From the NCBI GenBank assembly GCA_001600495.1, contig BCKE01000009.1:160189-224188 (forward strand): 64,000 nt of DNA. The letters run 5' to 3'. The notes beneath the pieces were generated by a model. That model made no database searches, was not told the origin of the DNA, and saw only the letters and a program-made list of their open reading frames with translations. The stretch is from Pilasporangium apinafurcum. Taxonomy: Eukaryota; Oomycota; Peronosporomycetes; Pythiales; Pythiaceae. Shown one piece after another: positions 55,574-64,000 of the stretch. How positions within the stretch are numbered: position 1 is the stretch's first letter; each line of letters opens with the position of its first letter. Made by a program: the position numbers and the translations under genes.

Positions 55574-55802
55574 TCTGAGTATCTTTTTCTGTGCTGCTAA
55601 GACTGTGCGTGTGTGTGGTCATTTTTGATCTTTAGTGCTGCAAGTCTATCATGACGTAGAATATGGATACACATATATAAGATTCATCTAATGGATACGA
55701 TTCTATGGAAAGACGCATACGAAACGATTTTCCATAAAATGACTAGAGCAGGATCACATATCTTGATTACTTCTGCTTCGACAGATTGTTGGACAACAAG
55801 AC

Positions 55803-58753
55803 ATGAAAGCAAAGAAAATGAAGAAGCGCTCAAAGTCGGTGAGAGATGTAAGCGAAGCTAATGCTGTCGTAGACTCTTCCAGGAAAGCGTCCATGGCATT
55901 CGACGCGGCAAAACGAAAAAAACAACAGAAGACTCACCTTGCGCTCTGGAGTCAAGTAGTGATCGTAGTGCTGGGGGCTTTTATTCTGCATTTCATCACA
56001 TACTCTAGTAACCACGCAGATGAAAATTTTTCCGTGCGTGATGCAGAGACTGATCACAATGCTAACGATACAATCGATGCGTTTTTCAACTGGTTCCGTC
56101 GTTCTGGTGGGGTTTCTAGTAAAATTGGCATTACCAGATTTCCATCAATGGGTAATGGCATTTTGGCGCTAGAAGATGTGAAAGAAAGCGATGTTGTGCT
56201 GCTGGTGCCGAAAGAACTGATTATGTGAGTGAAGTTGCTTCTTATTGTATGCTATAGTGCTTTACCACGTTGTCGTGATGCTTATGTTTTTCACGTTGCA
56301 ATTTATTGTAGCTGTCAAGATACAATTTTGAGATCTATCCCTGAGAATCTCCGTACAAAATTTGCCAAGTTAGAACATCAGTCAGTGGAACTCCTGACGG
56401 CATTTCTGATCCTAGAGCAGGCGAAGAAGAAAGAGTCCTTTTGGCACCCATACATTCAGATCCTTCCTTCAATCCAGGACAAGAGTGATATAATGTCACC
56501 GCTCTTCTTCGTTAGTGATAGTGATGTGCTTTTGCTTCAGGATGACCAGATGATCAACATGTCTATCCATGAGCGGAAGGAAACCAAGCGCGCGTTCCAG
56601 CGGTTTCGTCGGCTTTTTCGATCAGTTCTAGCAACGTACGCACCAATCGACTACAATGACTACGCGTGGATGCGCTTTCTTGTTAATTCTCGAGCGTTTA
56701 CCATCCAAGGTCAGCGTTATTTGGTCCCGTTTGGTGATATCTTTAATGGGCAGTCACATACAACGACGCGAACGTTCAACAATGGGCAGCATTTTCTCAA
56801 ATATCATCATCTGTTACCAAACGGTGGGATGGAAATCCGAGCTGATCGATCGACAGCTGCGGATCACCAAGTGATGGAGGATTACGGTGACAACAGCAAT
56901 TACATTTATTTCCTGTATCACGGATTTCTCATGTCCAAGAATCCGTTTGATTGCACGTACATTCAGTTATCGCCGCTCCAAGACAACGACGAGACCAAGA
57001 TGAAGGTCCTAGATCACTTTGGCGTGGAGAATGGTCCTCGTATTTGTGTCTCACGTGACGGGAGGTAGCCTTAGTCATTATACTTGTTGACTGGAGACGG
57101 ATACGCTGACGCTTTTCTTTTTATGTTTGACACAGAGGTGATGAGATGCACATTTTGCGCTTCTACGCGTCGCTGTACGTCATGGACGCTCATGAAATGC
57201 GTTTCTGCGGCCAGCAACAGCATTATCAGAACTGTTTCTTATCGGCTACGTCGGCACTCTCAGAGAAGGAACAATTCAATTTTATTCTTAGCGCAATCGA
57301 CTCACAATTGGAGGCGTATCCAACCACATTCGAAGAAGATACTAGAGCACTGACTGATGCTCGAGCTGGCAGTAATGAATACTACGCGATTTTGTTTCGA
57401 ATCACACGAAAGCAGATCCTTTATGAAGCCAAACAATACATTCAGACTCAACTCCAAAGCCACATCCAAGAAGATTCTCTTCGTAAAGCTGCGCAAATTG
57501 ACCAATCTGGAACACAAACTTCGACTCGAAACGACAAACTTCAACGCTTTCAAGCGTGGATTGCAAGGCAAAACTTTCCAATTAACCACCTTGATCTGGC
57601 GTACGTGAATGATGTGATGGGTTTTGGAACATTTGCAACCAAATCACTTGAGTTAGGTGAAATCTACTTGAGTGTGCCCGTGCAGGTCGTCATGAACGTG
57701 CAATCCGCTATCAAATCCTCGTCTCTTCGTCAAATCGTGCGCCAAATTGGTAGGCACCAAGTCGATGATACCTTGCTATTGATTCTGCATCTACTGGATG
57801 AGAAATTCGGTCCAAACAACAATCGCTCTCGATGGCAGCCGTACTTGGATATGCTGCCTGATCTGGAAAGCAGCATCTCACACATTATGTCTCCATTATT
57901 TTACGACGAACAAACGCACATGACGCTGCTGCGTGGAACGGATTTGTATGATCGCGTACGTAAATACCGTCATCGTGTCCAGCAACTGTATCAATTGCTA
58001 CACAAAAATGTAGATACCAGGGAATCATCAAGAGATATTAACCACCAAGTGGAGTGGATCACAGAGCAGCGATTTCGATGGGCACATGCCATGCTTGACT
58101 CTCGTAGCATTTGGTGGGGAGGTCAACGCCATTTGGTGCCACTGCTTGATATGGTGAATTGTATGCAACGAGCTTCTTCTCATTCTCCACATCACACTGT
58201 TTTGGATAGTACTGGTGAACATGCGATCACCAAAGCGTCTTGGCAGTTCGCAAAAGATGATCAAGTCGTGGAGAATTATGGCCAACCCAACTACATATAC
58301 TTGTTATATCATGGCTTTGTGCTGCCTCAAGGCGAAAACGAGTACGATTGCGCGCATTTTCACGTGGAAATTTTGAAGCAGCCAGCGCACGAACTGCCTC
58401 AACAGGCGAAACGAATGCTAATGGAGATGTTAGAGGCGATGGGGCTTTATTCATGGACACCTGACCTATGTATTGATTCTAACAAGGATGAAAGCGTCAA
58501 GCAACTGGTGCAAGTAGCGTGGATGGCGAAAAATCCAGAGTTGGCAGCCAAAACCCAATCAGCTGATACATTTAAACTTCAGGTTGCTGCAGCAAAAGAG
58601 TTAGTTGGTGATCGGATTACCTCCCTTGAAGCACGTTTATCTTTAGTTGAGCCAGCACCTAGCGATTCTAGAAGTCAAACTATTCTCACATATATTTCCC
58701 AGCAACTCATCCATATGAGGACCCTGCAATCTAAGCTCAACTTTCTGGAATAG
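55803..58753 (+). CDS. Membrane-anchored protein with two SETD3/LSMT-type SET domains
   Basis: Three exons, 55803-56224, 56312-57064 and 57136-58753, with introns of 87 and 71 bases, give 930 aa. A basic N terminus precedes one membrane helix (LWSQVVIVVLGAFILHFITY, about residue 49-68), so it is likely a type II membrane protein. Two SET-like halves follow. Half one: GNGILALEDVKESDVVLLVP, ESFWHPYIQILPS, IMSPLFF, LVPFGDIFNGQSH and NSNYIYFLYHGFLMSKNPFD. Half two: GFGTFATKSLELGEIYLSVP, RWQPYLDMLPD, IMSPLFY, LVPLLDMVNCMQ and NYIYLLYHGFVLP. This is the order seen in SETD3 and Rubisco-LSMT methyltransferases. In both halves the Asn-His of the NHS motif, which binds S-adenosylmethionine, is changed to Asn-Gly or Asn-Cys, so activity is uncertain. 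Confidence 0.75.
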
Positions 58754-58956
58754 CAAATAAAACATTAAAAAAATCCAAAAAATAAAGCAAAAGAAGAGAA
58801 TTTTGAAACTCCAATCGGTCCCAATTCCTGCGGACACCGATTTTTGTAGCATTTTGCATTTCATGTTACTGTCGTGCAATCAGCCATTGTAGCATCATTG
58901 GCACAATGCCTACCAACAGACTACAAGCCTCATCAATCTGAAGTAGCAGTCGATGT

Positions 58957-59951
58957 TTAACCACGGAAGGTGCATGGGCGCGAGGCCTTGAAGACCGTGC
59001 GGTGGTTCTTGATCGATGGACGCGGGAGGCGGTGCGACAGAGGGAACGTGATCTTGCTGTCGTGGAACTGCTGCGTGTTTGGCTTCTTCGTGTCCTTGGC
59101 AGCGACGATGGCCGTGCGCATGATCTGGATCGAGCGAGGGCGAGCACGATGGCGACCCGCCAATTCGGCGTACAATTGTTCCACGGCACTGCAAAGGGTC
59201 ACGTCACGGTACTCCTTGTACATGTTGTGCGTGCCACTGCGCGAGTTGTAGCGGATCCAGATACCGTAGTTCTTGACGATGCGACGGTTCTTCTCGGTCA
59301 ACTAAAATAATAAAACAAGACACAGACCAGACGTTAATATTGCGGGTCTCTGTCGTCAAATAAACTTAACGAAGTGATATGTACATCGCATTTGGTAACC
59401 CGCGTTGTTGCCAACAACGCAGAACAAAATGGGGCAGCAGTTGCCTGCTCATCCCACAGTTCTGCTGATGTCTCATTGGTATTGTTTCCAAGCTAAACAA
59501 CGGATCACACCGCGATCTCAATAGCGAAAGCGGTTTGCAAGCTGGAAGAAAGAGACTGTTCTCTCTCTTCTCATGGCAGACAAGCGCTTTTAAATTCGCT
59601 ACGAGTGAACCAGCCTCAATCTCCACAACAGAGAAACAAGAGGCTGATTGACGATCTTGTCGTAAGTAGAACTAACCTCGTTGATATCAAGGATTTCACC
59701 GGTGGTCTTCTTCATCTTCTTCATCTGGTGAAGGAAGTACCAGAAGCGCGACTTAGCGAGCACTTCGTTTGGCGCGAAGAGCTTCATGCGGTACGCTGGT
59801 GGGTTGGGTTCCTTCTCGGTAGGTGCCTTGCGGCCAACAACTTGGAATTGACGGATCTATCATTATTCACATCACATATACACATACGTCCATTTAATTC
59901 CTCCATAAGAAGCTGCAGGAGAGCTATAACTAACGGAGCACATACCGGCAT
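58957..59951 (-). CDS. RPL18A: 60S ribosomal protein L18a (eL20)
   Basis: Three exons on the minus strand: 59951-59946, 59856-59677 and 59301-58957. The first coding exon is only ATGCCG. The 176 aa match the usual size of eL20. Family motifs are [73 protein letters not shown] and [11 protein letters not shown]. eL20 is a structural protein of the large ribosomal subunit. Its codon choice (CGC, CTC, AAG, GGC) is more GC-rich than that of neighbours, as expected for a highly expressed gene. The gene diverges from SNRNP200. Confidence 0.95.
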
Positions 59952-60318
59952 TTTCGGTTGGAGTCTGTTTTGGTAGAGTGAGCTGTTCACTCCATGGTGC
60001 CAATCGACTGTCACTTGATCGATCATTGGTCGAGAGGGTCCGGGTTTTGGACCTGCCCAATCAGGTTCAAGCCCATTTTTCAAACAAACTGACCCGCTAC
60101 TAATGGACTCTTTAAGTTGATATAAATTTAGGCAATTTATTTTTGAATTGCAGAGATGTATAACTCAAATATGAATTGAACGTATTGAATTGGTGTCGCT
60201 GGAAGGTTTCCCTTTTCTTGTCTGAAGATTGGAGCAGAGAGGACGGCACGGATACGAAGCAGATCACCTAGGTGGATACGTCTTTTTGCTTGCGTCTCTA
60301 TCTTGCTTGGACAGCGCG
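59952..60318. promoter_or_regulatory. Divergent promoter region between RPL18A and SNRNP200
   Basis: These 367 bases separate the two start codons. The RPL18A side should be a strong promoter. No TATA box is clear. Confidence 0.5.
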
Positions 60319-63300
60319 ATGGCTGAAGATTTTGCACGCTCGCGACAGTATGCATACCAGCAAAACTCGAATCTGGTGCTACAGGCTGATCAGGAATCGC
60401 GCCGGCGACCAGATGAAGCCACAGGAGAGGTGGAAACACTCGCGGGGAAAATCCACTATCGCATGGGCGACCGCGCGCAGAAAGCGGTGCCGCCACAATT
60501 AAAACAAAAACGTAGTACTGCAGATGGACATGGTGATGATACATCCAGTAGGAAGAAGAAAGCACGTACAGGCGGGAAAAGCAGCGAAGAGAATGGGTTG
60601 TTACTGACAACAGGCGGACTCGCCGCGACGCGAACGAATATCCTGAGCGAGAGCCGTGCGTTCGAATCCTCTTCGTATAAACCGAAAAATCCACAGAGTC
60701 AGGACGCGTATGAACAGATCTTGAGTGTCGTCGCGCAGAATTTAGGCGCCCAACCTGGTGAGATCTTGGCGGGGACGGCGGAAGAAGTGCTGTCGATTCT
60801 CAAAAACGACACGTACCGCGATGACGTCAAGTTTCAGGAGGTCAAAAAGCTACTCAAGTTTATTGAGAGCGACACGTTTAGTCAATTGGTCGTATTTGGT
60901 AAGCGGATCACAGATTTTTTCCCAACTGACGGTGAAAACGGGAATGCCGAAGCGGGTGGCGCTAGTGCTGGAATAACTGGAGGGGTAGAGGAAGACGACG
61001 AAATTGACAAAGAAATGGGTGTAGCTGTCGTTTTCGAGGAAGATGAAGAGCAGGAAGAATCGGATTTGGATGAAGTTCGCGATGAAGAGGAGGAAGAGGA
61101 GGAGGACGAAGACGGAGATCAAACAAATGCTGATGTCGCGACGAGAGAAGGCATGCGATTGAAAGACACATACGAAGACGATGATGTGAATGAACAGAAG
61201 TATCGACTACAGGTGCATGAAATTGACGCATTCTGGCTGCAGCGTGAGTTGTCTAAGTTTTACAGCGATGCTGAGATGAGCGCAACGCTAGCAGAGGAGA
61301 TTTTGGTCATCTTAAAAGAAGAAGGCGCGAGTGATTTAAGCGCATGCGAAAACCGTTTGGTTCTGCTTTTGGATTACGATAAATTTGATTTTATCAAATT
61401 GCTGCTAGAAAATCGTGCCAAGGTTCTGTATTGCACGCGACTGAAACAAGCTCAGAACGAGAAAGAGCGAGCGCTGATCGAACAGGAGATGATGAACGAT
61501 GAGTCCTTGGACGGTACCGGTCAAGAAATTTTGAATCAGTTAAAAAGCACAGCATCGGCGGATTCTTGGATGCAGGATCGTATTGGTGCCATGGAGACGA
61601 CATCGCGTGCGGAAGCTAGCAAGCTTCGAAAACTACAGCAGTCTTCTTCTGCAGAAGGACGTGGCGTTAAGGACGAAGAGGACGTCGAAATGGAAGAAGC
61701 TCCCACTAGTGTGCCGACGAAGAAACCACAGCGTTACATTGACTTTGAATCATTGGCTTTCCAAGAAGCAGGCCACTTAATGAGCAACAAGGAGTGCCGG
61801 TTGCCGGAAGGTACGTGGCGCGCACAGAAGAAGGGATATGAAGAAGTGCACGTACCTGCAGTTCGCACAAAAGCGGCCGTGGAAGAAGAAAAAGCGCGAA
61901 TCAAAATCAAGAGTTTACCAAAGTGGGCACAAAGAGCATTCGAGAAGATGGAGTCATTGAATCGTGTACAGTCTAAGATGTTTCCGGCGGCATTTGAATC
62001 AAGCGAGAACTTGTTACTTTGTGCACCAACTGGCGCTGGTAAGACGAACGTTGCGATGCTGACAATCCTTCATGAAATTATGAAAGCTCGTGATTCGGAT
62101 ACTGGAGAAATTGATTTGAATTCATTCAAAATTGTATATGTGGCGCCGATGAAAGCGCTGGTACAAGAGGTTGTGCTCAATTTGTCTGCTCGATTGAACA
62201 GTGCTTACGGAATCGAAGTCAGAGAGCTGTCAGGTGACCAGAATCTCTCACGTGAACAACTTTTCAATACTCAAATTATCGTCACAACACCAGAAAAATG
62301 GGATATAATAACTCGCAAGTCGGGTGATGATCGCACTTACACGCAGTTGGTCCGCTTGATTATTATCGATGAAATTCATTTATTGCACGATACACGTGGA
62401 CCTGTCTTGGAAGCTCTTGTGTCTCGAACGATTCGCAATGTTGAAGCCACTCAGCAAATGGTTCGTCTTGTTGGTTTATCTGCTACATTACCGAATTATG
62501 AGGATGTTGCAGCCTTTTTGCGAGTAGACCCTGCAAAGGGTCTTTTCTACTTTGATTCTAGCTATCGACCGGTGCCTCTGCAACAGCAATACATTGGTAT
62601 TATGGAGAAAAAAGCGATTAAGCGTTTCGCCCTGATGAATGAGATTTGTTACGAGAAGGTAGTGGAGCAGGCTGAACTTGACAATCAAGTGTTGATTTTC
62701 GTTCATTCACGCAAGGAGACTGCGACAACAGCACAAGCGCTGCGTGATATGTTCGTGGAAAACGATACTCTATCTAAGTTAGTTCGCCCGAATTCTGCGT
62801 CAAGTGAAGTCCTTCTCGATGAAGCAGAAAAAATTGAACGCAACGATGATTTGAAAGACCTGCTTCCATATGGATTTGGTATCCATCATGCAGGTATGAA
62901 GCGAAAAGATCGTACACTTGTGGAGAATGCATTTGCAGCTGGTCATCTCAAGGTACTTGTTAGTACATCTACTTTGGCATGGGGTGTCAATCTACCTGCG
63001 CATACCGTTATTATCAAGGGAACTCAGATTTATAATGCTGAACGTGGCGATTGGTGTGAACTGAGTCCATTGGATATTCTACAAATGCTTGGTCGTGCTG
63101 GTCGTGTTCAATATGATACCCAAGGAGAAGGTATCATCATTACCCAGCATTCTCAGTTGACCTACTATTTATCGCTGATGAATCAGCAACTTCCCGTGGA
63201 ATCCCAGCTTTTGTCTCGACTGGCGGACAACCTGAATGCAGAAATTGTACTAGGAACTGTTCAAAACGTGACTCAAGCAGCAACATGGCTGGGGTATACG

Positions 63301-64000
63301 TACTTGTTTATTCGTATGCTCCGAAATCCAACTATGTATGGAGTGTCCTTAGCTGCCCGTAAGGCAGATCCAAACTTGCTTCAGTATCGCATCGACCTGG
63401 TGCATTCGGCTGCAACGTTACTTGCAAAACACAATTTGATTAAGTATGAGCGACGCTCTGGGCTATTCCAAGTAACAGCCCTTGGGCGTGTTGCCAGCCA
63501 TTACTACATTTCGCACGATTCAATCAGCACATACAACGAGTATCTAAAGCCTCACATGTCTGATATTGAGATTCTACGACTGTTTTCACTCTCGAACGAG
63601 TTCAAATATGTCATTATTCGGTCGGAAGAGAAGCTTGAGCTTGTGAAGTTGTTGGAACGTGTACCTGTACCAGTGAAGGAATCGCTAGCTGCAACTGGTG
63701 CTAGTAGTAGTCCTGGTAGTGGGTCTGCGAAAGTAAACGTACTTTTACAAGCATATATCTCGCGATTAAAGCTCGATGGTTTCGCCTTGTTAGCCGACAT
63801 GGCACACATTCATCAATCTGCCGCGCGTATTTTCCGCGCATTGTTTGAAATCTGCCTAAATCGTGGATGGGCATCGTTAGCTGAACGGATGCTGAGTTTC
63901 TGTAAAATGGTTGACAAGCGCATGTGGTTATCCCATTCTCCGTTGCGGCAGTTTGGGTCTGCAATTCCGGAAAATATTCTAAAACGTGTTGAGAAAAAAG
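60319..64000 (+). CDS. SNRNP200: U5 snRNP 200-kDa helicase BRR2, 5' part (runs off the window)
   Basis: The frame starts at ATG 60319 (MAEDFARSRQYAYQQ) and is open to the end of the window: 1,227 codons out of an expected 2,100 or more. BRR2 unwinds U4/U6 during spliceosome activation. The N-terminal part has the BRR2 signature (TLAGKIHYRMGDRAQK, YEQILSVVAQNLG) and an acidic stretch. The first helicase cassette then has Walker A APTGAGKT at 569-576, DEIH at 684-687, VGLSATLPNY, LVSTSTLAWGVNLPAHTVI and QMLGRAGRVQYDTQG. The Sec63-like part begins near the end. The second, inactive-type cassette lies beyond the window. No intron is seen so far. Confidence 0.95.
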   Translation, partial: MAEDFARSRQYAYQQNSNLVLQADQESRRRPDEATGEVETLAGKIHYRMGDRAQKAVPPQLKQKRSTADGHGDDTSSRKKKARTGGKSSEENGLLLTTGGLAATRTNILSESRAFESSSYKPKNPQSQDAYEQILSVVAQNLGAQPGEILAGTAEEVLSILKNDTYRDDVKFQEVKKLLKFIESDTFSQLVVFGKRITDFFPTDGENGNAEAGGASAGITGGVEEDDEIDKEMGVAVVFEEDEEQEESDLDEVRDEEEEEEEDEDGDQTNADVATREGMRLKDTYEDDDVNEQKYRLQVHEIDAFWLQRELSKFYSDAEMSATLAEEILVILKEEGASDLSACENRLVLLLDYDKFDFIKLLLENRAKVLYCTRLKQAQNEKERALIEQEMMNDESLDGTGQEILNQLKSTASADSWMQDRIGAMETTSRAEASKLRKLQQSSSAEGRGVKDEEDVEMEEAPTSVPTKKPQRYIDFESLAFQEAGHLMSNKECRLPEGTWRAQKKGYEEVHVPAVRTKAAVEEEKARIKIKSLPKWAQRAFEKMESLNRVQSKMFPAAFESSENLLLCAPTGAGKTNVAMLTILHEIMKARDSDTGEIDLNSFKIVYVAPMKALVQEVVLNLSARLNSAYGIEVRELSGDQNLSREQLFNTQIIVTTPEKWDIITRKSGDDRTYTQLVRLIIIDEIHLLHDTRGPVLEALVSRTIRNVEATQQMVRLVGLSATLPNYEDVAAFLRVDPAKGLFYFDSSYRPVPLQQQYIGIMEKKAIKRFALMNEICYEKVVEQAELDNQVLIFVHSRKETATTAQALRDMFVENDTLSKLVRPNSASSEVLLDEAEKIERNDDLKDLLPYGFGIHHAGMKRKDRTLVENAFAAGHLKVLVSTSTLAWGVNLPAHTVIIKGTQIYNAERGDWCELSPLDILQMLGRAGRVQYDTQGEGIIITQHSQLTYYLSLMNQQLPVESQLLSRLADNLNAEIVLGTVQNVTQAATWLGYTYLFIRMLRNPTMYGVSLAARKADPNLLQYRIDLVHSAATLLAKHNLIKYERRSGLFQVTALGRVASHYYISHDSISTYNEYLKPHMSDIEILRLFSLSNEFKYVIIRSEEKLELVKLLERVPVPVKESLAATGASSSPGSGSAKVNVLLQAYISRLKLDGFALLADMAHIHQSAARIFRALFEICLNRGWASLAERMLSFCKMVDKRMWLSHSPLRQFGSAIPENILKRVEKK

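Noticed and set aside
57146-58753. Second SET gene with its own start at 57146
   Set aside because: Starting there would leave the upstream half without a proper end. The join 57064/57136 keeps frame and both splice sites are good.
1-64000. tRNA, rRNA or CRISPR features
   Set aside because: I looked for T-loop-like GTTCGA boxes, rRNA-like blocks and evenly spaced repeats by eye and found none that hold up. A tRNA scan would settle the first.

Overview
The window is nuclear DNA of a microbial eukaryote, most likely an oomycete (Peronosporomycetes). The signs are long open frames, short GT-AG introns of about 65-100 bases, cilium and basal-body genes as expected for a zoospore maker, secreted proteins with cellulose-binding (CBM1-type) domains, and a leucine-rich-like protein family I associate with Phytophthora-type genomes. 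I cannot name the genus. One assembly gap (945 N) lies inside a DNA transposon.

Layout. 0.5-5.6 kb holds two convergent genes: a USP53/54-like deubiquitinase with PDZ and RanBP2 zinc-finger ends, and a six-exon coiled-coil gene resembling ADIP/SSX2IP. 5.9-14 kb is an accessory block. It contains a MITE-like element, a broken island of apparent giant-virus (NCLDV-like) DNA, a fold-back element, a 705-bp TA-flanked element, a secreted isochorismatase-type hydrolase and a Tc1 element with Sleeping-Beauty-type IR/DR ends. 14-20 kb carries one intact and two decayed copies of an oomycete-specific protein family.

From 20.6 kb to the end the DNA is dense with conserved genes. In order they are GTF3C5 (TFIIIC), a CRAL-TRIO/Sec14 membrane protein, TTLL12, CPSF1 (CPSF160), an AGC kinase, an EB1-like CH and coiled-coil protein, two secreted CBM1 paralogues, KATNIP, a pseudokinase-TPR fusion, a membrane-anchored protein with two SETD3/LSMT-type SET domains, RPL18A (eL20) and the 5' two-fifths or so of SNRNP200 (BRR2), which runs off the end.

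The genes fall into themes rather than one pathway: core RNA synthesis and processing (GTF3C5, CPSF1, SNRNP200, RPL18A), microtubules and cilia (ADIP-like, TTLL12, EB1-like, KATNIP), and wall or host interface (CBM1 proteins, isochorismatase-like). Exon structures were worked out by hand from reading frame, intron phase and GT-AG sites; every join listed keeps frame. Family calls rest on recognised motifs, not on database searches.
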